From Bacillota bacterium (GTDB lineage: Bacteria > Bacillota > Clostridia > Lachnospirales > Lachnospiraceae): a stretch of DNA of 64,000 nt. Below, in pieces: positions 26,038-32,915 of the stretch (the first letter of the stretch is position 1; every line of letters begins with the position of its first letter). Position numbers and translations under genes: made by a program. Below the pieces are notes generated by a model that was not told the DNA's origin, searched no databases, and saw only the letters and a list, made by a program, of their open reading frames with translations. The stretch lies in the NCBI GenBank assembly GCA_023399055.1, contig JAEWQV010000016.1, forward strand, positions 124,001 to 188,000. Reading direction: 5' to 3'.

Positions 26038-26517
26038 ATGCATATTTGGACAATAGAAAAGTGGAGAGATAGATATAAAAATTATAACATTAGAACTGGT
26101 TTAAGATTAAGGTGTGATCAAGATGTTGACGCTGAAGTTAAAAGAGAATGTAAAGAATTTTGTAAATGGTTGCGATCAGAATATTATTTTCCTATTAGAG
26201 TGCCAATTTATTTGAAATCATCCTATAGGATTAAAGCTATTGATGGCGAATATGTTTGTGGGATCTTTTTTGAACCAAATGATAAAATGATCGAACCATA
26301 TGTTAGAATTGCAACAGGGGACTATCAAATGCTCTCAGAAAAGTGGGGGAAAGATAGTGCTTTAAATGCTATTCTAAAAAGTATTGCACATGAATTGACT
26401 CATTATTTTCAATGGATTAATGGATTAAGATTAACGGATATAGGTACAGAGAGGCAAGCAACTCAATATAGTAGATTTATTCTCGATGAATATTTAAACG
26501 TAAAAGGACATCAATAA
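26038..26517 (+). CDS. Small HExxH metalloprotease-like protein in the immunity array
   Basis: This 159-residue soluble protein carries AHELTHYFQWI, a zinc-protease HExxH motif, followed by ERQATQYSRFILDEYL, where Glu could be the third zinc ligand. Such small putative proteases occur behind orphan Rhs tips; whether they neutralise the toxin or are effectors is unknown to me. AGGTGAG lies five bases before ATG 26038, preferred over GTG 26029. A decayed copy of part of this gene (RLTDIGTERQA region) is at 27838-27886. Confidence 0.6.
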   Translation: MHIWTIEKWRDRYKNYNIRTGLRLRCDQDVDAEVKRECKEFCKWLRSEYYFPIRVPIYLKSSYRIKAIDGEYVCGIFFEPNDKMIEPYVRIATGDYQMLSEKWGKDSALNAILKSIAHELTHYFQWINGLRLTDIGTERQATQYSRFILDEYLNVKGHQ

Positions 26518-26536
26518 ACTCAAAAGGGTATTATGA

Positions 26537-26818
26537 ATTTTAGGAAGATGTCCAAGAAAACAGCACGAGCATATATTAACAAGACACCATCCAAAGTACT
26601 GGGATGGTTCGGTTAAGGCGGCGCAAACTTTTTTTGATAAAAGAATGTCGATTGATGAAGTAGCAGAAACAATACAAGCTATTATGAAACAAAATAGGAA
26701 TATATTAACAAAAAAAGGAACTAATTCTAGCTATCAGATTAGAGGGTATGTAGATGGAATAGAATATGTTTTAGGTCTAAAAAATGGTCGTGTAGGGCAA
26801 TTCTATCCAGTAAAATAG
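26537..26818 (+). pseudogene. Orphan toxin-tip fragment
   Basis: A 93-codon open frame without a start codon ends at TAG 26818. It encodes KQHEHILTRHHPKYWDGSVK, then FFDKRMSIDEVAETIQ and a tail ...YVLGLKNGRVGQFYPVK, a pattern seen at the C-termini of contact-dependent and Rhs toxins. It has no Rhs core upstream, so it is a displaced tip that could be expressed only by recombination. The intact immunity-like gene at 26834 follows 15 bases later. Confidence 0.6.
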
Positions 26819-26833
26819 AGAGGAGAGACAACT

Positions 26834-27349
26834 ATGTTTTATGTAAAATCTTATTTAAATATACCTACAAAAAAAATATTAAATTTAGATGAAATATTAC
26901 AAAGTCCAGAAAAATATTTTTTGGATGTAGATAATTATGAAGGGGTTGTCAGTATTTATGATAAATTAGACTTAGATTATCTAAATGGGGCTATATATAT
27001 AGAATATAATAATGAAGTCATAATGGACTTCAGACTATGGGATATAATAGATCAACTATGGTCATATATGATAAATCTATTTGAAGATTTTATAAGTAAT
27101 GATGTAGCTGAAACGTATTTTCCTGATCAGCCAATTAAGATAAGTATAGATAAAATTTCTAATTCTATTGTGTTGTTTTCAATTAACAGTAAACAATGGA
27201 AATTAGATAAAGAGCTCTTAATAAAGAATTTGTTGAATGGTGCAGAAAATTTCTTTGAAAAGATGATTACTTATTCCATAAATGAAAATGACTACTATGA
27301 AGCAGAATTGATTAGAATTAGAAGTCTGAGAGAAAGAATTACAGTGTGA
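26834..27349 (+). CDS. Probable immunity protein (intact copy of duplicated gene)
   Basis: This acidic protein of 171 residues has no signal or membrane segments and is very AT-rich in coding sequence. GAGAGGAG lies before the ATG. It follows an orphan toxin tip closely, as immunity genes do. Its C-terminal 91 residues are duplicated at 25413-25692. I do not recognise the family. Confidence 0.6.
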   Translation: MFYVKSYLNIPTKKILNLDEILQSPEKYFLDVDNYEGVVSIYDKLDLDYLNGAIYIEYNNEVIMDFRLWDIIDQLWSYMINLFEDFISNDVAETYFPDQPIKISIDKISNSIVLFSINSKQWKLDKELLIKNLLNGAENFFEKMITYSINENDYYEAELIRIRSLRERITV

Positions 27350-27382
27350 TAATGATGACAAGGGGACGGGATTAGTGTCACT
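27073..27382 (+). repeat. 310-bp direct repeat, copy 2
   Basis: Gapless partner of 25416-25725 at an offset of 1657 bases. Copy 2 includes the intact gene's 3' half and a TGTCA-core left arm (27356-27382), which here lacks its right arm. Confidence 0.85.
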
Positions 27383-27390
27383 CTATTTTA

Positions 27391-27601
27391 CAATTTTCTT
27401 CAGGTTGATAGATATAAAATAATCATGGCTATTTATGAAACTGGAGTTGTTGCTATAAATCATAATTTTGAGGTTATGTGGAATTTTAGTGGAGATATTA
27501 TTAGTGATTATCAAATAGTTGGAAATTTACTGAATATAGATTTTTATGATGGAGGTACAATAAATCTATCATTAACAGATGGAACTAGACAGAAACACTA
27601 A
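27391..27601 (+). pseudogene. Immunity-like gene remnant
   Basis: An open frame of about 70 codons (ATG at 27425) ends at TAA 27601 and encodes MAIYETGVVAINHNFEVMWN followed by an Asn/Asp-rich end. It looks like the C-terminal part of a small immunity protein joined directly to the broken repeat boundary at 27382. There is no ribosome site. Confidence 0.45.
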
Positions 27602-27639
27602 TATAATTTAGTTAGAGTATTAAGGCGTGACCAGGGGGA

Positions 27640-27672
27640 CGGGGGTTATTATCATGTTACTTGTGATATTAA
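27640..27672. repeat. Partial TGTCA-family palindrome
   Basis: GACGGG is followed by GGTTATTATCA...TGATATTAACC, a hairpin of the same build as the terminator copies but without the outer right arm. It lies at another junction between gene fragments. Confidence 0.4.
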
Positions 27673-27683
27673 CCTCTATTTCC

Positions 27684-27827
27684 ATAGTCAAAAAATTTAA
27701 AGTTGAAATTAAAAATAGTGTTGCTAGACAAGCTAAAAAACTTTTCCCCGAAGCAAATAAAGGTTATAAACAAGCTTTAAAAGGTTTTGAATCCGGTGAC
27801 CTTCGTGGTTTAAATATCATCTTTTAA
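27684..27827 (+). pseudogene. Toxin-tip remnant
   Basis: The frame encodes VEIKNSVARQAKKLFPEANK and ...ALKGFESGDLRGLN before a premature stop. The pattern resembles the start of small RNase-like tips found at Rhs C-termini, cut off after about 45 residues. A GTG-started 66-codon frame from 27627 covers it but mixes repeat sequence with the fragment, so I do not call a gene. Confidence 0.45.
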
Positions 27828-27837
27828 GCGTCTGTTT

Positions 27838-27886
27838 GTGTATTAAGGATAACTGATATTGGTACAGAGAGGCAAGCAATTAATGA
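27838..27886 (+). pseudogene. Fragment of the HExxH protein gene
   Basis: TGATATTGGTACAGAGAGG and flanks repeat the segment encoding RLTDIGTERQA in the intact gene at 26038. Only about 45 bases remain. Nothing else recognisable lies from here to 28060. Confidence 0.55.
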
Positions 27887-28060
27887 GGAAAGAAGTGATT
27901 TAATGAAAATAAAAAAATTTTATATCTATTATTTTGGTCAGTTTGTATGTTTATAGTAGATGTATCTATTATTATTTCTGAAAATAAAGTTTCATCAAAA
28001 ATAGTATATATAATACTTACACTATAGCTTATGTTGTTGTGCACTTATTTAAAGGTGAGA

Positions 28061-28138
28061 ATGATATTCGAAACAGAGACTAAGGATGGACAGACCACTT
28101 CCTACGATATTGTCATAATGCCCTATTCAGAATTTTAA
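28061..28138 (+). pseudogene. Short toxin C-terminus remnant
   Basis: A 25-codon frame, MIFETETKDGQTTSYDIVIM-PYSEF, ends 19 bases before the next immunity-like gene. Its position suggests the last residues of a lost toxin tip. It has no ribosome site. Confidence 0.35.
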
Positions 28139-28157
28139 ATATTAAAGGAGAATATAT

Positions 28158-28526
28158 TTGAACAATAAGTTTAAGTGTTATAGAATAGAAAATATTGGGA
28201 GTCTTAGCTTGTACAAACAATTTAATATTCTTGAGTGTTTCTTAGAAAAAGAGGATATTTTTCTATTTCATAGTTTTAACATTAAAGTATCTGAAATAAA
28301 ACCTAATCAATTAAAAAGACTAAAAAATGAAACATTCAGTGAGTTTTGTGAAGGATTACTTTACTTTGAACCGAATAATGAAGAAATCTTAAAATCAAAT
28401 CTTATTAGTGTATTTAAAAGATGTAAAGATAAATATGATAGAGTTGAAACAGTTGAAGAATTATTTTCAAAACTACTAATCCAAGATGAGGTTATACTGA
28501 ATTGGGAAGAAATAGATGAAATATAA
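28158..28526 (+). CDS. Small immunity-like protein
   Basis: This 122-residue soluble, charged protein starts with TTG and has AGGAGAA seven bases upstream. I recognise no family. Very low GC, small size, acidity and placement after a toxin remnant all fit an immunity gene in a polymorphic-toxin array. Its stop codon abuts the next frame. Confidence 0.5.
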   Translation: MNNKFKCYRIENIGSLSLYKQFNILECFLEKEDIFLFHSFNIKVSEIKPNQLKRLKNETFSEFCEGLLYFEPNNEEILKSNLISVFKRCKDKYDRVETVEELFSKLLIQDEVILNWEEIDEI

Positions 28527-28907
28527 TTGCTAATTTTTAAAGCATTTCATTTTGATAATGACAATATAGATGATAAAAAGTGGATAAATGAAAGGAGTGT
28601 ATTTGAAAATAAGTTTTATTTGGATGAACAAGGATTAAGACGAGGTTCAACTAGTAGTATATGGTTTTATCCTAAGAATAGAGATGAAATACTTAAGGCT
28701 ATGAGCTTAGAAATAAACTATTCTTGTGTTGTCCTGAAAAAAGAAGCAAAATTTACTAGGTTCTCATATATACTATATTATGCTGAAACAGCAGCAGATT
28801 ATGATCTTCTTATATTTGATTATAATGGGTATTTTTGTGAGAATGTTATACCCAGATTACAAAAATATGATTTAGTTTCAAAAATAATAGAAGTTAATAT
28901 GAATTAG
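28527..28907 (+). CDS. Small immunity-like protein, start uncertain
   Basis: The 126-codon frame opens with TTG directly after the preceding stop codon, with no clear ribosome site. The product is soluble, aromatic-rich (YYAETAADYDLLIFDYNGYF) and not recognised. It may be translationally coupled, or an N-terminally truncated gene. Codon and base use match the neighbouring array genes. Confidence 0.45.
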   Translation: MLIFKAFHFDNDNIDDKKWINERSVFENKFYLDEQGLRRGSTSSIWFYPKNRDEILKAMSLEINYSCVVLKKEAKFTRFSYILYYAETAADYDLLIFDYNGYFCENVIPRLQKYDLVSKIIEVNMN

Positions 28908-28990
28908 TATTGTTCATTAGTTTAATGTGAAGTTATACCGTATATTATGTTTAGGTTTTTGGTACTCAAATATTAGGATGGTGATTAATT

Positions 28991-29494
28991 ATGATATATT
29001 ATACATCAGATTTAATTATTAAAATTAATAGTAATAACCAGACAGAGAGAGAATCAGCTGAAAATGAATGGAAGAAAAATGATGAACTGTATAATAAATA
29101 TTTCTCTGAAATAATTGATAAGTTACCTCAAAAATTTATTAAGCTATATTTAAAATATCGTGGTTTTCATGATTATTTAATAAAGAGTATAAATATTATT
29201 AATGGAAAAAAGAACCGTGAATCAAAAATATCAATCGTTATCAATATAGAGAATCAAGATAATTCATTCTCTATAAAATTTGTAGGAGTAAAAAGATATA
29301 AAATAAGTGTACCTGATTTGAATAATTTGATGTGTGGTGAAATGAATTGGGGGTATACAGAATTTGAATTATTGGAATATGAATTATATAAGCAAAATAT
29401 ATTGTGTGATTTTGATTCTGAAATAGAAATTGAATTTAAAAATATAACAATTAAAAGTAATAAGGTTATTGAGGCGCTGAATGCAAAGTTATAA
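28991..29494 (+). CDS. DUF4085-like putative immunity protein
   Basis: This 167-residue soluble protein has an N-terminus of the form YYTSDLIIKIN, then LKYRGFHDYLIKSI and an aromatic MNWGYTEFELLEYELY segment. The arrangement recalls DUF4085, a family often found with contact-dependent toxins; this is recognition by eye and moderate in certainty. GGATGGTGAT precedes the ATG. There is no adjacent toxin, so it would be an orphan immunity gene. Confidence 0.5.
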   Translation: MIYYTSDLIIKINSNNQTERESAENEWKKNDELYNKYFSEIIDKLPQKFIKLYLKYRGFHDYLIKSINIINGKKNRESKISIVINIENQDNSFSIKFVGVKRYKISVPDLNNLMCGEMNWGYTEFELLEYELYKQNILCDFDSEIEIEFKNITIKSNKVIEALNAKL

Positions 29495-29732
29495 ATAAAT
29501 ACCCAATGTAGATTTAACAGATAAAAAATTAAACTTCATCCATCGTATAACAAATTATAAAGTTAAAAATAAAGTTGCAGTAATAAGGATTTTCATTCAG
29601 TGTTTCACAGAGTTACTATAGACTATAATTTAGAAAATGAATAATTGGAATTTCCGGATGAAGTGTTAATATCAATATCAATAAAATGATGTAATGAAAA
29701 TAATATCGTTTATACATTAAAGTGAGGGTTAA
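29495..29732. other. Gene-poor decayed stretch
   Basis: Very AT-rich. A short frame near 29510-29625 (NVDLTDKKLNFIHRITN...) looks like another coding remnant without a start. No structured element is evident. Confidence 0.3.
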
Positions 29733-30173
29733 ATGGACAAGCATATTTTAAAGAACCTCAGTTGGAATGCTTCTTTGGATAGTCAAAAAGAAGCAATAAA
29801 TAAACTTGCTGTAATGGATAGCTTAAATCCAAGCGATCTCATACAGCCTCAAGGTAAAGAGTATTGGGAAAATGCTGCCAGAGCTTTATATTTAATTGGA
29901 TATCCTAGGATTGAAGAAGCAATACCAGGCTTGTTTAAATGGATACAGGACTTAAATTGGCCAGGTGCACTAATAGTTATGGAATTGTTAAAGTCATTAC
30001 CAAAAGAAGTTATGATTAGACATCTGGAATCTGCGGCTTTAGGCGCAATTCATGCAAATGATGATATATGGTTATTTAACTTATCTGCTTTCTTGACTAA
30101 ATATAATCTTCATGAAGACGATTTTATATCAAGCGAAGTATATTCTGTATTGGCATCTTCATTAAGCCTATAA
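29733..30173 (+). CDS. DUF5071-like putative immunity protein
   Basis: This 146-residue helical protein has GYPRIEEAIPGLFKWIQDLNWPGA, which resembles the conserved WLQDxNWPxA core of DUF5071, a helical-repeat family found in toxin-immunity neighbourhoods. No signal or membrane helix. It is the last gene of the Rhs region; a rho-independent terminator follows at 30226. It has more balanced base use than the preceding array genes. Confidence 0.6.
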   Translation: MDKHILKNLSWNASLDSQKEAINKLAVMDSLNPSDLIQPQGKEYWENAARALYLIGYPRIEEAIPGLFKWIQDLNWPGALIVMELLKSLPKEVMIRHLESAALGAIHANDDIWLFNLSAFLTKYNLHEDDFISSEVYSVLASSLSL

Positions 30174-30225
30174 CTGTTTTTAATTGAGTGATGGTGATAC
30201 ATACACCAAATAGGAGAAAGAAAAT

Positions 30226-30261
30226 AAGGTCACACAGTTTTCGGCCGTAGTGATCTTTTTT
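30226..30261 (+). terminator. Rho-independent terminator after the Rhs/immunity region
   Basis: AAGGTCAC pairs with GTGATCTT (one mismatch), running into a CTTTTTTA tail. It separates the toxin region from the two-component/ABC module. Confidence 0.7.
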
Positions 30262-30400
30262 ATTGTAGAAAAGAATTTATGATATTAATATTTAAAGGGG
30301 TGTTTTGCATATTAAAATAAGTTAAACTAATTAAAAATTAGAATATCTTGTCATAAACAAGGGATATGACATAAGAGATAGAAGAAAATGGGGGTACGAT

Positions 30401-31093
30401 ATGAAGACCATTTTAATTATTGAAGATGACGAAAATTTAAGCAGAGGTATTACGTTCACTTTTGAAAAATATGGCTACACCGCCCTATGCGCCAATACCT
30501 TAAAAGCTGGTGAAACAACTTTTTCGCAACATAAAATCAGCCTTATTATTCTTGATTTGGGATTGCCTGACGGAGATGGTTTGGATTTTTGTAAGAGTAT
30601 TCGGTTGAAAACAACGATTCCAATCATTATGCTTACCGCACGTGATATGGAAATAGATCAAGTATCAGGTCTTATGTCCGGTGCAGATGACTATATTACA
30701 AAGCCATTTTCCCTGTCGGTACTGCGGGCACGGGTGGAGGCTTTATTTCGACGAGTGGATAGACAGGATTCGAACCTGATTGAAATTGGCGAATATCGGC
30801 TCAATACTTCCTCCTGTAAATTATATCACATCACTCTGAAGGAGACAGAAGAGATACTAATCAGTTCGACGGAATATCGCTTATTGTATTTGCTGATGGT
30901 TAATGCGGGACAAATTCTTTCCAAAGAACAAATTCTTGCTGCCTTGTGGGACAATCAGGGAAACTTTGTGGACGAAAACACTTTGCCGGTCAATATTAGC
31001 CGTTTGAGAGCCAAAATTGAGGAGGACCCTAAAAAGCCTCAAATCTTAAAGACAATTTATGGACTGGGTTATATTTGGGTAAAGGAACGGTGA
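30401..31093 (+). CDS. OmpR-family response regulator (antimicrobial-peptide detoxification module)
   Basis: The protein has 230 residues. The receiver domain shows LIIEDDENLSRG, phosphoacceptor Asp52 in ILDLGLPDGDG and KPFSLSVLRARV; a winged-helix DNA-binding domain ends ...KTIYGLGYIWVKER. It is followed, with a two-base gap, by its histidine kinase and then by an ATPase and FtsX permease. That order is typical of modules responding to peptide antibiotics. Repeats at 32021-32072 are candidate binding sites. Confidence 0.93.
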   Translation: MKTILIIEDDENLSRGITFTFEKYGYTALCANTLKAGETTFSQHKISLIILDLGLPDGDGLDFCKSIRLKTTIPIIMLTARDMEIDQVSGLMSGADDYITKPFSLSVLRARVEALFRRVDRQDSNLIEIGEYRLNTSSCKLYHITLKETEEILISSTEYRLLYLLMVNAGQILSKEQILAALWDNQGNFVDENTLPVNISRLRAKIEEDPKKPQILKTIYGLGYIWVKER

Positions 31094-31095
31094 GT

Positions 31096-32019
31096 ATGGA
31101 AGTATATATTATTCTTGCAGTCGTAATTATTTGTTGCAGCATTACTATTACAGCACTGTTATGTCGAAGGTATGTTGCAAAGGTTTACAATTCCATCGAT
31201 ACGGTTATTGAACGTATCTTAGCAAAGGAAATAAGTGAACCTTTGGAAACAGTCAGCGATAATCGTATATCAAAACTTACATATAAAGCAAATCGTATCA
31301 TAGAAATGTGCATATTAGATGTGACTCAAAATCAGAAGGAGAAGGAAGTAATACAGGGTTTTATTTCTAATATGTCACATCAGATGAAGACACCCCTGGC
31401 TGGTATTTCTATGTATTCAGAACTCTTGCTGGAAGGAAATTTGAGTGCAGAAGAAAATGAAGAATTTTTAAATCGCATAAAATCGGGCACAGATAAGCTG
31501 CAATGGATGATGAATAGCTTAATTAAAATGTCGCGGCTTGAAGTTGGAGCTATCCAGCTCACACCTACAGAGGAAAATATAAGACAGACGATTTTAGAAA
31601 GCATTAATAGTGTCATTGCAACAGCTTCAAAGAAAAGCATTGATATACTTGTTTCGGATTTTGAAGATTATTTGTTATACCATGATAGAAAATGGACGAG
31701 TGAAGCAATTACTAATATTCTGGAAAATGCCATTAAGTATTCGTTAGCTGATTCAAGTATAGAAATAGCAGTTGAACAGATGGCTCTTTATACTAAGGTT
31801 AAGATAACCGATCATGGTATAGGTGTGGAAAAAGAAGATTGGAATTTAGTATTTAAACGTTTTTATAGAGGTAATAATGTAAAGGAGATTGAGGGTACAG
31901 GTCTTGGCTTATATCTTTCTTCGCTGATTATGGAGAAACAAGGCGGTTATATCATGATCGATTCAACTCCGGGTGAGTTTACATCTTTTTCACTATTTCT
32001 GCAAAAGAGTAAAAATTAA
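31096..32019 (+). CDS. Sensor histidine kinase of the ABC-linked two-component system
   Basis: This 307-residue kinase has a single N-terminal membrane helix (residues 1-23) and almost no extracellular region, so it cannot sense ligand outside by itself; kinases of this build usually take their signal from the partner permease. The phosphoacceptor box is SNMSHQMKTPLAGI, then N-box ILENAIKYS and G-boxes DHGIGV and GTGLGLYL. ATG 31096 lies just after the regulator's stop; a TTG start at 31075 inside the upstream gene is less likely. Confidence 0.9.
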   Translation: MEVYIILAVVIICCSITITALLCRRYVAKVYNSIDTVIERILAKEISEPLETVSDNRISKLTYKANRIIEMCILDVTQNQKEKEVIQGFISNMSHQMKTPLAGISMYSELLLEGNLSAEENEEFLNRIKSGTDKLQWMMNSLIKMSRLEVGAIQLTPTEENIRQTILESINSVIATASKKSIDILVSDFEDYLLYHDRKWTSEAITNILENAIKYSLADSSIEIAVEQMALYTKVKITDHGIGVEKEDWNLVFKRFYRGNNVKEIEGTGLGLYLSSLIMEKQGGYIMIDSTPGEFTSFSLFLQKSKN

Positions 32020-32020
32020 A

Positions 32021-32072
32021 TTCTTACAAAGCTGTAAGAAAGAGAAAAGGTTTTGTTAAAATTCTGTAAGAA
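32021..32072 (+). promoter_or_regulatory. Candidate response-regulator binding repeats upstream of the ABC genes
   Basis: TTCTTACA-AAGC-TGTAAGAA (32021-32040) is a perfect inverted repeat, and CTGTAAGAA recurs at 32064-32072, giving direct copies 32 bases apart. They lie right after the kinase gene and before the structured leader, where an OmpR-type regulator would bind. Confidence 0.55.
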
Positions 32073-32100
32073 TTATGGCTTATGATATAGTCATAAACCA

Positions 32101-32230
32101 AGGAGGCTAGTGTGAATTAATGAACATAATTCACACCTGAAGTTTGTGCCTGCGAAACCAGAGTGTAAAAACACACTCGGCACAAACTAACACAAAGGGA
32201 AGGCATGTTTGGTTAGTGTGAACTTTGGAG
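32101..32230 (+). promoter_or_regulatory. Structured leader of the ABC genes, possible attenuator
   Basis: Hairpin 1 pairs GTGTGAATTA with TAATTCACAC (32110-32136). Hairpin 2 pairs AGTTTGTGCC with GGCACAAACT (32141-32188), with inner GAGTGT/ACACTC. A second GTGTGAA (32216-32222), just before the GGAGG of the ATPase gene, can compete for the same TTCACAC as hairpin 1. AGGAGG at 32101 could drive a six-codon ORF at 32120 (MNIIHT). Mutually exclusive pairings suggest translational control; this is inference. Confidence 0.5.
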
Positions 32231-32238
32231 GACAAATT

Positions 32239-32904
32239 ATGGCGATTTTAACAGCACAAAAATTAAAAAAGTATTATGGTACGGAACCTAATGTTGTACG
32301 TGCCCTTGACAATGTTGATTTAGAAATTGAAGCAGGAGAATTTGTTGCAGTTGTAGGCACCTCCGGTTCCGGTAAAAGTACGTTACTGCATATGTTGGGG
32401 GGGTTAGATAAACCTACCGAGGGTACGGTTATTGTAAATGGGCATGAATTGTCCAAGATGACGGATGAGCAGCTCACAATATTTCGCAGACGGAATGTTG
32501 GCTTTGTATTCCAGAACTACAACCTGGTTCCTGTTTTAAGTGTATATGAGAATATTGTGTTACCAATTGAACTTGATGGTAATGCAGTAGACAAGCCTTA
32601 TGTAGATGAAATTATTGCTACGTTAGGGATTCAGGGAAAGCGGGACGCTAAGCCTAATATGCTTTCAGGAGGTCAGCAGCAGCGTGTGGCAATCGCCCGG
32701 GCACTGGCTATGAAACCATCGATACTCCTTGCGGATGAACCGACCGGCAACTTGGATAGCAAGACAAGTCAAGATGTTTTAGGTGTTCTTAAAATGACCT
32801 CTAATCGATTTCATCAAACCATGTTGATGATAACGCACAATGAATATATCGCGCAGCTTGCTGATCGAGTCATCCGTATTGAAGATGGCAAGATAAAAGG
32901 GTGA
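32239..32904 (+). CDS. ABC transporter ATP-binding protein (peptide detoxification type)
   Basis: The protein has 221 residues with Walker A GTSGSGKST, Q-loop FQNYNLVPV, signature LSGGQQQRVAIARAL, Walker B LLADEPTGNLDS and H-loop THN. It is of the LolD/MacB/BceA group and pairs with the FtsX permease that overlaps its end. ATG 32239 is set by TTGGAGGAC upstream; a TTG start at 32209 would lie inside the leader structure. Confidence 0.93.
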   Translation: MAILTAQKLKKYYGTEPNVVRALDNVDLEIEAGEFVAVVGTSGSGKSTLLHMLGGLDKPTEGTVIVNGHELSKMTDEQLTIFRRRNVGFVFQNYNLVPVLSVYENIVLPIELDGNAVDKPYVDEIIATLGIQGKRDAKPNMLSGGQQQRVAIARALAMKPSILLADEPTGNLDSKTSQDVLGVLKMTSNRFHQTMLMITHNEYIAQLADRVIRIEDGKIKG

Positions 32905-32915
32905 GGTGGGTAAAC

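Noticed and set aside
27627..27827. A 66-residue gene with GTG start
   Set aside because: The first third is translated repeat/hairpin sequence and the rest is a truncated toxin-tip fragment; no ribosome site.
21932..30173. Prophage or integrative element
   Set aside because: No integrase, portal, capsid, relaxase or attachment repeats were seen; the content is Rhs toxin and immunity material only.
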